Source of the DNA: Pseudomonas siliginis
Lineage (GTDB): Bacteria; Pseudomonadota; Gammaproteobacteria; Pseudomonadales; Pseudomonadaceae
Assembly (NCBI RefSeq): GCF_019145195.1
Contig: NZ_JAHSTW010000011.1
Span: forward strand, 1-64,000
Length of the DNA stretch: 64,000 nt
Direction of reading: 5' to 3'
Both the position numbers and the translations under genes were made by a program. The notes under the pieces were generated by a model that saw nothing but the letters and a program-made list of their open reading frames with translations, did not search any database and had not been told where the DNA came from. Below are positions 1 through 7,997 of this stretch, piece by piece. Positions within the stretch are counted from its first letter, which is position 1. The number at the start of each line of letters is the position of its first letter.

Positions 1-32
1 TGCATGGGCTTACTCCAAAAGGAAAAGAACAC

Positions 33-443
33 ATGAATAACCATCTGATGGATCAGTACCTCATTGACCTTTTATGCACGCCCGCAAAGCAGCGTAGCCG
101 TCACAAGATTCACGAGGTGATCACTCAAATTGCCGCGATTGCACAATTGGAGGAGCGATTTGAGATCAAGGCAGACTGGACGCAGTACCAGCTAATGGAG
201 CTGCAGCGTGAAGCAATGGAGCTAGAAACCATTGCTGAGTTACTCAATGCGACTCCGACGTTCGACCACGGGGATTTTGCATTCAACATTCGCAAGACGG
301 AACTCGACTGGCGTGCCTCGCTCACGATGCTGCTGACCAACGCAGGGGCCCAGGCTGGCAATAAATACATATCGAGGCATGGAGGCACCGCTGAAGAGGC
401 AGTGCTCAACCTCAGAACGACAGTCAGGACGTGGATAAGCTAA
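33..443 (+). CDS. hypothetical protein of the integrative element
   Basis: I do not recognise this 136-residue protein. It is soluble and helix-rich, with no signal peptide or membrane segment. A good ribosome site (AAGGAAAAG) precedes the ATG. Its stop overlaps the start of the next gene (TAATG), and the following genes are coupled in the same way, so it belongs to one operon running toward the integrase at the end of the element. Small unassigned genes of this kind are common in the control region of Pseudomonas prophages and integrative elements. No function can be assigned. Confidence 0.6.
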   Translation: MNNHLMDQYLIDLLCTPAKQRSRHKIHEVITQIAAIAQLEERFEIKADWTQYQLMELQREAMELETIAELLNATPTFDHGDFAFNIRKTELDWRASLTMLLTNAGAQAGNKYISRHGGTAEEAVLNLRTTVRTWIS

Positions 444-823
444 TGACAGCCGCTAACCAGAACCCACTTCGTCTGCACGCTGCACCGGAGTCAGCCACTG
501 TTGAACTGCTCTACCGCATCTTCGGCGACGTCCTGGTCCCCCTGGAAAAAGTGCGCGAGCAGTACTTTCGCAACCTCAACGAACAGTCCTTCGTGGCGGA
601 AATCCAGAGCGGCAGAATTCAGCTGCCGATCACTACGCTGGACACCAGTCGTAAAGCGCTGAAGTACGCGCACATCCGCCACGTTGCCTCGCTGATCGAC
701 ATCCGCGCCTACAAGGCCGATGAACACATGCAGCGCCAACAGGACGGCCAACGCAATGTCGCCCCCACATCACTGACGGCTGTCACCACCAGCCAACAAC
801 AATCTCAGGAGCACACCACATGA
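443..823 (+). CDS. PrtN-family pyocin activator-like protein
   Basis: A 126-residue protein whose first 85 residues resemble the PrtN family, the activator that turns on pyocin genes in P. aeruginosa. The recognisable pattern is a short start, then VPLEKVREQYF, a helix, LPITTLD and a final helix around HVASLIDIRAY, which together suggest a small DNA-binding fold. The last 40 residues are polar and probably disordered. I chose the ATG overlapping the preceding stop (TAATG) over an upstream GTG. Its place before the excisionase and integrase suggests a regulator of the element itself; that role is inferred. Confidence 0.6.
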   Translation: MTAANQNPLRLHAAPESATVELLYRIFGDVLVPLEKVREQYFRNLNEQSFVAEIQSGRIQLPITTLDTSRKALKYAHIRHVASLIDIRAYKADEHMQRQQDGQRNVAPTSLTAVTTSQQQSQEHTT

Positions 824-1272
824 TGACCCCAATACAAATCGGCGCACTCGTCATCCTGATAGTTTTAGCCGCCTTGCTTGTCTGGGGCGGTTACATCATG
901 GGCCGCAGCGATGGACGAAAGACCGGCCTACGCGAGGGTGAAGACATCCAGCGCGCCGCAAGTGCCAAAACCATCCGAGAGCTTCAGTCCTCTCTGCAGT
1001 TCATCCGAGCCGATTACACGCGCCTGGCACAAGCCTGCAAACGACTTGAAGCAGCTCCGCTCTTCGGACCGGCCGAGCGCCAGACGCTGGTCGCCATCGG
1101 CGAGATGCTGCGGGTCGCGGCCGAGACCTTCTGCGCCTTTCGTACCGGCAAGAAGCTCGAGCGCGACGCCAGATCTCTACAAAATCAAGCGCTTCATATG
1201 GCAAAACGCCTGGTGACTGAAAAAGAACCCGATGACATGAGAGGCATTCAGCTAAAAGGAGTGAAAGCATGA
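820..1272 (+). CDS. small single-pass membrane protein, unknown function
   Basis: A 150-residue protein with one strong N-terminal membrane segment (about residues 6-27, IGALVILIVLAALLVWGGY) followed by a charged helical region likely to form a coiled coil. Its start overlaps the previous stop (ATGA), and its end overlaps the start of the excisionase-like gene, so translation is probably coupled. The topology suggests a membrane anchor with a cytoplasmic tail. No catalytic motif is visible. Similar proteins occur in Pseudomonas prophages, but I know of no assigned role. Confidence 0.6.
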   Translation: MMTPIQIGALVILIVLAALLVWGGYIMGRSDGRKTGLREGEDIQRAASAKTIRELQSSLQFIRADYTRLAQACKRLEAAPLFGPAERQTLVAIGEMLRVAAETFCAFRTGKKLERDARSLQNQALHMAKRLVTEKEPDDMRGIQLKGVKA

Positions 1273-1484
1273 GCGCCGCAGAAAAAATTGATTTCCACAT
1301 TTCTCCAGGCGCTTGGTTTCGGCAGGACCTACTGTATCCAGTTTTTGGACTAAGCACGGAAGCAGTTCGTAAGTACCGGTCCCGTGGGATTTGGCTAGAA
1401 GGGAAGCACTATCGAACGGACCCAGCGAACGTGCTTGTTTACAACAAGGAGGCGATTGAAAAGTGGATGGCAGGCCAACTATGA
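1269..1484 (+). CDS. excisionase-like protein (DUF1233 type)
   Basis: A 71-residue protein with the layout of the small phage excisionases of the DUF1233 type: WFRQDLLYPVFGLSTEAVRKYR looks like a winged helix-turn-helix, followed by GIWLEGKHYR and a C-terminal helix ending KWMAGQL. Excisionases bend DNA at the attachment site and steer the integrase toward excision. The gene sits immediately before the integrase and overlaps it by four bases (ATGA), the usual xis-int arrangement. The family call rests on pattern and position. Confidence 0.65.
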   Translation: MSAAEKIDFHISPGAWFRQDLLYPVFGLSTEAVRKYRSRGIWLEGKHYRTDPANVLVYNKEAIEKWMAGQL

Positions 1485-2698
1485 CTGACAAGATGCCTAC
1501 AGGCGTCGAGATGAATGGCAAGCAATTACGCATTTGGTTCATCTTCAACGGCCAACGTTGCCGAGAACCTCTCGAAGGAATCTCGAAAGTAAACAAAGCC
1601 GCAATTGCATATGCCGACAACAAACGGCGCACCATCCTGGCGGAGATTAAAGAGGGCCGCTTCGATTATGCGGCTCACTTTCCCAACTCACCAAGGGCCG
1701 CCATGTTCACGGGCACAGGCGGCCCCTCCCTAAAGCGTACAGTCAAAGAAGGCATCGACCGCTGGCTGGAGGTTCAAAGGGCGCTTAAAGCATCTAGCAC
1801 CGTCGTCAATTACGTGAGCAAATCAAAACACGTGGAGACCAAGTTTGGCAGGCGCCGAATCGTCGATATCAGCAAGAGCGATTTAGAGCTTTTTCAAGCA
1901 CATCTACTGAAACAAGGTCTTTCCCCGAAAACCGTAAATGACATTTTCACTGTAGTACGGGGCGTCTGGGGTGACGCTTTTGGCGACGGCATTCTTAAAT
2001 CCAATCCGCTAGACAGGGTTAGCAATGTGGGGTCGGACGTCGATCTTGAGCACGCTGACCCGTTTACTCGCACTGAGATTGATCTAATTGGTAAAGCAGA
2101 TCCCGCCCGCAGACCCGATAGCAGGATGATTGAGTTCAACTGTTGGGCTGGTCTCTCTCTGTCCGAGCTTATCGCACTCGCTGTCGAAGATATCGATCTT
2201 GAAGCAGGCCTAGTGCAAGTTCGGCGCGCATTGGTTGTCGGGGAGTTCAAGGTACCGAAGGAACGCTCTAGAGTTAGAGTGATCGAGCTAATCGATCCAG
2301 CTTTGCAGCTGATGCGAGAGATTGTTGCTGCAGCTAAAGACGCGCCAGCAGAGGAAATCACCGTAATTCAGCGCGACAACATCACATCCAAAAAGATGAA
2401 AGTCAGATTTCTTTTCCGTAGCTCCACCAGCGGCTTGTTATGGAGCGGCAAAACCCTCAGCAACTGGTTTACTGCACATCTGAAAATGGCAGAAGTCCGG
2501 CACCGGGGCGCCAATCAATGTCGTCACACTTTCGCCAGCCAGATGTTGTCTAGCTACGTCCCCGTTGAATGGGTGGCGAGGCAGCTTGGACACGCTGACA
2601 CAACGATGGTGAGAAAACATTATGGGAGGTGGATCCCCAAAGACACCAAGAGCATGGCGGGTGTTGTGTCAAAAATGCTGGGGTTTAGACAGGACTAG
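1481..2698 (+). CDS. tyrosine-type site-specific integrase
   Basis: A 405-residue phage integrase. It has an N-terminal arm-binding domain (about 1-80), a SAM-like core-binding domain (about 90-180) and a C-terminal catalytic domain. The C-terminal boxes are clear: CRHTFASQ, then LGHADTTMVRKHYGRW with the nucleophilic tyrosine. The first catalytic box is unusual: where most relatives read TGLR, this protein reads AGLSLSEL, so the first arginine is not obvious, and the HxxR box reads NQCR. The ATG overlapping the preceding stop is chosen over an upstream GTG. The gene points at the 3' end of tRNA-Ser, the presumed integration target. Activity is uncertain because of the divergent boxes. Confidence 0.9.
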   Translation: MTDKMPTGVEMNGKQLRIWFIFNGQRCREPLEGISKVNKAAIAYADNKRRTILAEIKEGRFDYAAHFPNSPRAAMFTGTGGPSLKRTVKEGIDRWLEVQRALKASSTVVNYVSKSKHVETKFGRRRIVDISKSDLELFQAHLLKQGLSPKTVNDIFTVVRGVWGDAFGDGILKSNPLDRVSNVGSDVDLEHADPFTRTEIDLIGKADPARRPDSRMIEFNCWAGLSLSELIALAVEDIDLEAGLVQVRRALVVGEFKVPKERSRVRVIELIDPALQLMREIVAAAKDAPAEEITVIQRDNITSKKMKVRFLFRSSTSGLLWSGKTLSNWFTAHLKMAEVRHRGANQCRHTFASQMLSSYVPVEWVARQLGHADTTMVRKHYGRWIPKDTKSMAGVVSKMLGFRQD

Positions 2699-2760
2699 AG
2701 CGGCATGTCGGGCAAGGTTTATGCCCTAGAAATGCCCTAAATGAATTCACAGAAACGAAA

Positions 2761-2794
2761 AAGCCCCCGTAATCAGAAATGATTACGGGGGCTT
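2761..2794. terminator. strong hairpin terminator between integrase and tRNA-Ser
   Basis: A perfect 15-bp stem (AAGCCCCCGTAATCA paired with its complement) with a GAAA loop. It follows the integrase gene and also lies just downstream of tRNA-Ser on the opposite strand, so it may stop transcripts from either side. The pyrimidine-rich tract after it is short on the plus strand (CTTCGTCTTGTT); on the minus strand the hairpin is followed by TTTCGTTTC. Confidence 0.75.
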
Positions 2795-2809
2795 CGTCTT
2801 GTTCAATAA

Positions 2810-2899
2810 TGGCGGAGAGATAGGGATTCGAACCCTAGGTACCGGTGAAGGTACAACGGATTTCGAATCCGTCCCATTCGGCCACTCTGGCATCTCTCC
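2810..2899 (-). tRNA. tRNA-Ser (anticodon CGA)
   Basis: Read on the minus strand, this 90-base gene starts GGAGAGATG and ends with an encoded CCA. The acceptor stem is GGAGAGA/TCTCTCC. The anticodon arm ACGGA-TTCGAAA-TCCGT gives anticodon CGA, which reads UCG serine codons. A long variable arm (ACCTTCACCGGT region) is typical of serine tRNAs, and the T arm AGGGTTCGAATCCCT is intact. It lies downstream of purC, as in other Pseudomonas. Its 3' end faces the integrase, so it is the likely attachment site of the element to its left. Confidence 0.95.
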
Positions 2900-2983
2900 A
2901 ACGGCGCGCATCATAACAACACTTTCGTCGGTTGCGAACCCCCCAAACGAAATTTTTTCCGTGCTATCAGATGCTTGCGTCGA

Positions 2984-3697
2984 TTAAAGCGGTACGCCCA
3001 GACGAGCGGCGACTTCTTCGTAGGCTTCGATGACGTCACCGAGGCCCTGGCGGAAGCGGTCCTTGTCCATCTTCTTCTTGGTGTCCTTGTCCCACAGACG
3101 GCAGCCGTCCGGGCTGAACTCGTCGCCGAGGACGATGGAGCCGTCGCTGAACACGCCGAATTCAAGCTTGAAGTCGACCAGCAGCAGGCCGGCGTCGTCG
3201 AACAGTTTGCTCAGGACTTCGTTGACCTTGAGCGACAGTTCCTTCATGCGCGCCAGTTGCTCGGCGGTGCCCCAACCGAACGCCACAACGTGGGATTCGT
3301 TGATGAACGGGTCGCCCTTGGCGTCGTCCTTCAAGAACAGTTCGAAGGTGTACGGGTTGAGCTTCATGCCCTCCTCGACGCCCAGACGCTTGACCAGGCT
3401 GCCGGCGGCGTAGTTACGCACGACGCATTCCACCGGGATCATGTCGAGCTTCTTCACCAGGCATTCGTTGTCGCCCAGCAGTTTGTCGAACTGGGTCGGC
3501 ACGCCGGCCGCTTCGAGTTTCTGCATGATGAAGGCGTTGAACTTGTTGTTCACCATACCTTTGCGATCAAGCTGTTCGATGCGCTTGCCGTCGAACGCCG
3601 AAGTGTCGTTGCGAAACAACAGGATCAAGCGGTCAGCGTCGTCGGTCTTGTAAACCGATTTGGCTTTGCCGCGGTAGAGTTCTTCACGTTTTTCCAT
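2984..3697 (-). CDS. purC: phosphoribosylaminoimidazole-succinocarboxamide synthase
   Basis: PurC joins aspartate to carboxyaminoimidazole ribotide using ATP, giving SAICAR in de novo purine synthesis in the cytoplasm. The 237-residue length is normal for the bacterial enzyme. Family signatures are visible: LYRGKAKSVY near the N-terminus (nucleotide-binding edge), DTSAFDG, VRNYAAGSL in the middle, and LVDFKLEFG followed by LGDEFSPDGCRLWD near the C-terminus. It is the last protein gene of the minus-strand run dapA-bamC-MBL hydrolase-purC, which is conserved in Pseudomonas and leads into tRNA-Ser. Confidence 0.98.
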   Translation of the reverse strand: MEKREELYRGKAKSVYKTDDADRLILLFRNDTSAFDGKRIEQLDRKGMVNNKFNAFIMQKLEAAGVPTQFDKLLGDNECLVKKLDMIPVECVVRNYAAGSLVKRLGVEEGMKLNPYTFELFLKDDAKGDPFINESHVVAFGWGTAEQLARMKELSLKVNEVLSKLFDDAGLLLVDFKLEFGVFSDGSIVLGDEFSPDGCRLWDKDTKKKMDKDRFRQGLGDVIEAYEEVAARLGVPL

Positions 3698-3725
3698 GAT
3701 GGGCTCCGCTTGCTAAGTAGGTGGG

Positions 3726-4487
3726 CTAGGCGATGTGGCGCCAGTCGAGCCCTGAATCTTGATCGGCCAGTTGCAGCCAGTCCGGGTCGCACCCGAGGGT
3801 GTCGACAAAACATTGCCGGGCCAGCTGCGGCAGGTTGTTCTTGCTGCTCAGATGGGCCAGCACCAGGTGTTGCAAACCCTGCCAGCCCAACTCGGCCACC
3901 AGGAATGCCGCCTGATGGTTGTTCAGATGTCCGCGTTCGCCGCCCACCCGCTGCTTGAGAAAGTACGGGTAGTGACCACGGGCCAGCATGTCGCGGCAAT
4001 GGTTGGACTCGATCATCAATGCATCGAGGTCCCGATAGCCATCCAGCACCCGCTCGCAGAACGACCCCAGGTCGGTCAGCAGGCCGAAGCGCCGCTGTTC
4101 CTGATCGCTGAAGACGTACTGGGTCGGCTCCTGCGCGTCATGGGCCACGGCAATGACCCCGACGTTCAGTGCGCCGATCTGCAGTTGCTCGCCGCCGGCC
4201 AGAAAACCTGCCGGTTCAAGCGGTTTGCGCATCCCGCGCAGCGTGCCGCGACTGAGGTAGACCGGCAGATTGTAGCGCCGAGACAGTAAACCCACGCCAT
4301 GCACGTGGTCGGCATGTTCGTGGGTCACGAGTATCGCGCTCAGTTGCGCCGGGTGCACACCCAGGCGCAACAGACGTCTTTCGGTTTCCCGCAGGGAAAA
4401 ACCACAATCCACCAGCACGTACGTATCAGCACTGGCGATCAGCGTGCCGTTCCCTTGGCTACCGCTGCCGAGAACGGCAAAACGCAT
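3726..4487 (-). CDS. MBL-fold metallo-hydrolase
   Basis: A 253-residue metallo-beta-lactamase-fold protein of the YycJ/WalJ-like branch. The N-terminus LGSGSQGNGTLI and the metal motif THEHADH (about residues 55-61) are clear. Later histidines (AHD, SNHCRD, HLNNHQ) complete a likely two-metal site. Related proteins are hydrolases acting on nucleic acid or cyclic phosphate substrates; the true substrate here is not known. It lies between bamC and purC with short gaps in a conserved operon, only six bases after the bamC stop region on the other side. The function remains general. Confidence 0.85.
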   Translation of the reverse strand: MRFAVLGSGSQGNGTLIASADTYVLVDCGFSLRETERRLLRLGVHPAQLSAILVTHEHADHVHGVGLLSRRYNLPVYLSRGTLRGMRKPLEPAGFLAGGEQLQIGALNVGVIAVAHDAQEPTQYVFSDQEQRRFGLLTDLGSFCERVLDGYRDLDALMIESNHCRDMLARGHYPYFLKQRVGGERGHLNNHQAAFLVAELGWQGLQHLVLAHLSSKNNLPQLARQCFVDTLGCDPDWLQLADQDSGLDWRHIA

Positions 4488-4493
4488 ATCGGA

Positions 4494-5609
4494 TCAGCCC
4501 AGGTTGTCCTGAATCACGCTCAACACTTTACGCGCGACATCGGCCGGCGCGACGGTGTTGATGTTCTTTTCGACGGTAACCTGGATGTTCTCGCCCACCT
4601 TGCTCAGGCGAACCTGATAACGCTCGGCGCGGGCTTCGACTTCTTCCTTGCTCGGCGCACTGCCGAACAGGCTGCTGAAGAAGCCAGGCTTGTCGTCTTT
4701 CTTCTCGGCTTTTTCGGCCAGGTTGATGTAGTACAGGCCCAGGCTGCGGTTGATGTCTTCAACGCGCCATTCGCCCTGTTCCAGCGCACGGCCGACGCTC
4801 GACCAGGCGCGGTCCAGATCGGTACCGACGTTCAACACCGGGTTGCCGCTGCCGTCTTCGTTCAGGCTGACACGGCTCGGCGCATCGAAATCACGCGAGG
4901 CCAGCATCGACACCGAACCGCCCTTCTCGGACGTGCGGCTCATGCTCGCGAGCATGTCGTCGACCAGTGCAGCGTCCAGGCCAGTGTTGACCGAACGGTT
5001 GGTGAAGGCCACGTCGGCCGTGCTGCCGGCAGGACGCTCGGCGCTGACCACGTAGATCTCACTGGTGTTGCGCTGCACGCCCGGCTCGATACGCACGCGC
5101 ACGCGGGTTTCGCTGTCGCTGGCGATACCGGCCGCGCTCAGGCGCTTGGCCATCGAAGCGGACAGCTCGTCGGAGTGCTGCCAGGTGGTGGTGAATTCAC
5201 CGGTCTGCGGACGTTGTTCATCCAGACGGAAACCGTTGTCCTGGAAGAACTGCAGCGCCACTGGCCAGACTTCGGCCGGTGGGTGCTGGGCCACGACCCA
5301 ACGCGAATCACCGCTCTTCTGCAGCGAGTAATCCGTGGCATCGGCAACCGCCGACAGCGGCTGAGGACGCGGCACGACGTATTCGCCCGTCGCGGTGTCA
5401 TCGGCCACGTTGCGCGGGATCGGCAACAGCGGATCGAGACGTTTGGCAGTGCTCACATCCGGTGGCAATTGCATCGGTGCAGTCTGTTGCGCTTGCAGGT
5501 AATCGCTTCCACGGTCGCGGAAATAACCTTCCGGCCCCCAGACCCATCCGCAGCCACTGGTGCTGGAGATAATCAAGGCAAGTGCGGAAAGTCCGGCCAT
5601 TCGCTTCAT
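4494..5609 (-). CDS. bamC: outer membrane protein assembly factor BamC (lipoprotein)
   Basis: BamC (NlpB) is a lipoprotein partner of the BAM complex, which folds beta-barrel proteins into the outer membrane. The chosen ATG gives a 371-residue protein starting MKRMAGLSALALIISSTSGC. The lipobox TSGC marks the lipidated cysteine, and GAGGAAG lies at good spacing upstream; an earlier possible start would spoil the signal peptide. After a flexible N-terminal segment (DRGSDYLQAQ, then a stretch with PLLPIP) come two helix-grip domains typical of BamC. The gene follows dapA with a short gap, as in other Gammaproteobacteria. Confidence 0.93.
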   Translation of the reverse strand: MKRMAGLSALALIISSTSGCGWVWGPEGYFRDRGSDYLQAQQTAPMQLPPDVSTAKRLDPLLPIPRNVADDTATGEYVVPRPQPLSAVADATDYSLQKSGDSRWVVAQHPPAEVWPVALQFFQDNGFRLDEQRPQTGEFTTTWQHSDELSASMAKRLSAAGIASDSETRVRVRIEPGVQRNTSEIYVVSAERPAGSTADVAFTNRSVNTGLDAALVDDMLASMSRTSEKGGSVSMLASRDFDAPSRVSLNEDGSGNPVLNVGTDLDRAWSSVGRALEQGEWRVEDINRSLGLYYINLAEKAEKKDDKPGFFSSLFGSAPSKEEVEARAERYQVRLSKVGENIQVTVEKNINTVAPADVARKVLSVIQDNLG

Positions 5610-5626
5610 GCGTTGTACTTCCTCAA

Positions 5627-6505
5627 TTAAACCAGGACGTTGCACTGGCGCAGGGCCGAGCGCAGCGTTTCATGACAAGGGGTGCTCAGCCAGGTCAGTG
5701 GCAGGCGGATGCCTTCGTGCATCAGGCCCATTTCGACCAAAGCCCACTTCACCGGAATCGGGTTGGCTTCGATGAACAGGTCCTTGTGCAGCGGCATCAG
5801 TTTTTCGTTGATCGCGCGTGCGGTATCGGCGTCGCCCTTCAGCGCGGCCTCGCACAGGTCAGCCATTTCGCGCGGGGCGACGTTGGCGGTGACCGAGATG
5901 TTGCCTTTGCCGCCCAGCAGGATCAGCTCGACAGCGGTCGGATCATCGCCGGATAGCACGATGAAATCCTTGCTCACGCCATCGATGATCGCTTTGGCGC
6001 GTTTGAGGTCGCCGGTGGCTTCCTTGATGCCGATGATGTTCGGCACGGTGGACAGGCGAATCACCGTCTCGGCCTGCATGTCGCAGGAGGTGCGGCCGGG
6101 AACGTTGTAGAGAATCTGCGGAATGTCGACCGCTTCAGCGATGTGCTTGAAGTGCTGGTACAGGCCTTCCTGGGTCGGCTTGTTGTAATAAGGAACCACC
6201 AGCAGGCAGGCATCGGCGCCGGCGGCCTTGGCGTTGCGGGTCAGCTCGACGGCTTCGCGGGTCGAGTTGGCGCCGGTGCCGGCGATGACCGGAATGCGCC
6301 CGGCAACCTGTTTGACCACGGCTTTGATGACGGCGATGTGCTCTTCTACATCAAGGGTGGCCGACTCGCCGGTAGTACCGACGGCGACGATGGCATGGGT
6401 GCCGTTCTTGAGGTGGAAGTCCACGAGTTTGCTGAGGCTGTCCCAGTCAAGACGCCCTTGTGCATCCATGGGAGTGACCAGTGCCACCATACTGCCCGCA
6501 ATCAT
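5627..6505 (-). CDS. dapA: 4-hydroxy-tetrahydrodipicolinate synthase
   Basis: DapA condenses pyruvate with aspartate semialdehyde, the first committed step of the lysine and diaminopimelate pathway. With the ATG at MIAGSMVALVTP the protein is 292 residues, the standard length; a longer reading frame upstream adds unlike sequence. Visible signatures are VGTTGESATL (substrate-binding threonines), PYYNKPTQEG, LYNVPGRTS with the catalytic tyrosine, and GIKEATGD with the Schiff-base lysine. It heads the run into bamC and purC and is divergent from the gcvR-like gene. Confidence 0.97.
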   Translation of the reverse strand: MIAGSMVALVTPMDAQGRLDWDSLSKLVDFHLKNGTHAIVAVGTTGESATLDVEEHIAVIKAVVKQVAGRIPVIAGTGANSTREAVELTRNAKAAGADACLLVVPYYNKPTQEGLYQHFKHIAEAVDIPQILYNVPGRTSCDMQAETVIRLSTVPNIIGIKEATGDLKRAKAIIDGVSKDFIVLSGDDPTAVELILLGGKGNISVTANVAPREMADLCEAALKGDADTARAINEKLMPLHKDLFIEANPIPVKWALVEMGLMHEGIRLPLTWLSTPCHETLRSALRQCNVLV

Positions 6506-6833
6506 GAAACCGCTCCTGCCGGAAAAAGAGAGCGGTAATGGTACTGGCGCCAAGATGCTTGCACAAGCGAAGTACTGCGCCGCCGCCATTCCCCTTGGCG
6601 CCGCTTTTCGCTACCCTTCAGACTTTGATCGGTACAGATCAGCTTGTACGCCGGGTTTCAGCCTCCCCTTTCGGCCTCCCAGGCCCCGTTCCTGCGTCGC
6701 ATCGACGCGCTCCCGCACAGTGGAGCGAGCCGCGAACGCTGGCCGGGGCTCTTTATACGGACCGCCAGAACAGGCACGCCCGGCCACCAACGCCCGTCGA
6801 CCTACCGACCGCTCATCGCTTTAGGAATGCTGC
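6506..6833. other. divergent intergenic region, dapA / gcvR-like
   Basis: This 328-base spacer separates the divergent dapA and ACT-domain gene and must carry promoters for both. I see no convincing open frame, RNA gene or strong hairpin in it. Short frames through it have no ribosome site and no Pseudomonas-like protein content. No promoter can be pinned with confidence. Confidence 0.5.
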
Positions 6834-7394
6834 ATGTCCACCCCCACAGTTCGCGAACAATTCCTTGTCATCAGTGCCCTCGGCGCCAACCCCATGGAGC
6901 TGACCAACGTCCTGTGCCGCGCCAGCCATGAAAACCGCTGCGCCGTCGTCACCTCTCGCCTGACCCGCCACGGCGAGTGCAGCGCTCTGGTGCTGGAAGT
7001 TTCCGGTAGCTGGGACGCCCTCGCGCGCCTCGAAGGCAGCCTGCCATTGCTGGCCAAGCGTCACGCTTTCACCGTCAACGTGGTGCGCAGCGCCGCTCTG
7101 GAAAATCGCCCGCAGGCGCTGCCTTACGTGGCTTACGTCAGCTCGGCGTATCGCCCGGACATCATCAATGAGCTGTGCCAGTTCTTCATGGACCACAACG
7201 TCGAACTGGAAAACCTCACCTGCGACACTTACCAGGCTCCCCAGACCGGCGGCACCATGCTCAACGCCACGTTCACCGTGACCCTGCCGGCCAACACCCA
7301 GATCAGTTGGCTGCGCGATCAGTTCCTCGATTTCGCCGACGCGATGAACCTGGATGCCCTGATCGAGCCTTGGCGCCCACAAAACCCAATGTAA
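6834..7394 (+). CDS. gcvR: GcvR-like ACT-domain regulator
   Basis: A 186-residue protein made of two ACT domains in tandem (about 8-85 and 95-175), the layout of GcvR. GcvR controls the glycine-cleavage operon in enteric bacteria by acting on GcvA. The opening REQFLVISALGANPMELTNVLCR and the later PDIINELCQFFMDHNVELENL are typical of the family. No DNA-binding domain is present, so it would act through a partner protein. It is followed after ten bases by the peroxiredoxin gene, the usual Pseudomonas neighbour. Its precise regulatory target in this organism is not shown by the sequence. Confidence 0.85.
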   Translation: MSTPTVREQFLVISALGANPMELTNVLCRASHENRCAVVTSRLTRHGECSALVLEVSGSWDALARLEGSLPLLAKRHAFTVNVVRSAALENRPQALPYVAYVSSAYRPDIINELCQFFMDHNVELENLTCDTYQAPQTGGTMLNATFTVTLPANTQISWLRDQFLDFADAMNLDALIEPWRPQNPM

Positions 7395-7404
7395 GGAAGC
7401 TTTC

Positions 7405-7878
7405 ATGGCCGTTGTCATCGACCAACCGGTTGCGGATTTCACCGCGCCTGCGACCAGCGGGCAGAACGTCAGCCTGTCCGAACTCAAGGGCAAGCAAGTG
7501 GTGATCTACTTCTACCCGAAGGACAGCACCCCGGGCTGCACCACTCAAGGCCAGGGCTTTCGCGATCAATATGCGGCATTCAAGGCTGCCAACACCGAAG
7601 TCTTCGGCATTTCCCGCGACAGCTTGAAGTCGCACGAAAACTTCAAAGGCAAACAGGAATTTCCGTTTGAGCTGATCAGCGACAAGGACGAAGCGGTTTG
7701 CCAGCTGTTCGACGTGATCAAGCTGAAAAAGCTCTATGGCAAGGAATACCTGGGCGTTGATCGCAGCACTTTCCTGATTGATAAGGACGGTGTGCTACGT
7801 CAGGAATGGCGTGGTGTGAAGGTGCCGGGGCATGTTGATGCCGTGCTGGGGGCGGCTGAGGCTCTGAATAAAGCCTGA
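7405..7878 (+). CDS. bcp: thioredoxin-dependent thiol peroxidase (Bcp family)
   Basis: A 157-residue peroxiredoxin of the Bcp/PrxQ family, which reduces hydrogen peroxide and organic hydroperoxides with electrons from thioredoxin. The active-site motif is YPKDSTPGCTTQG, with the peroxidatic cysteine near residue 47. The usual second cysteine five residues later is absent (TTQGQ), so this would be a one-Cys type or use the cysteine in AVCQLF. The C-terminal RSTFLIDKDG and VPGHVDAVL are typical. It is probably cotranscribed with the gcvR-like gene, since only ten bases separate them. Confidence 0.95.
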   Translation: MAVVIDQPVADFTAPATSGQNVSLSELKGKQVVIYFYPKDSTPGCTTQGQGFRDQYAAFKAANTEVFGISRDSLKSHENFKGKQEFPFELISDKDEAVCQLFDVIKLKKLYGKEYLGVDRSTFLIDKDGVLRQEWRGVKVPGHVDAVLGAAEALNKA

Positions 7879-7902
7879 TGTTTTTGCTGCGTCGTCACCG
7901 AC

Positions 7903-7979
7903 GCCATCGCTGGCAAGCCAGCTCCCACAGGGTTCAGCACATACAAAACCTGTGGGAGCTGGCTTGCCAGCGATGAGGC
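7903..7979. repeat. REP doublet (REPIN) after bcp, CTGGCTTGCCAGCG type
   Basis: Two inverted copies of a Pseudomonas REP sequence (GCCATCGCTGGCAAGCCAGC and its complement, each with an inner palindrome) flank a short spacer. It lies between the convergent bcp and permease genes, a typical site, and can form a long hairpin. This type differs in core sequence from the GCGAGCAGGCTCGC copies found further along the window. Confidence 0.85.
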
Positions 7980-7997
7980 CAAAAGCCTCACCCCGAT

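Noticed and set aside
2799..2987. Short frame covering tRNA-Ser
   Set aside because: It is a reading of the tRNA gene and its flank.
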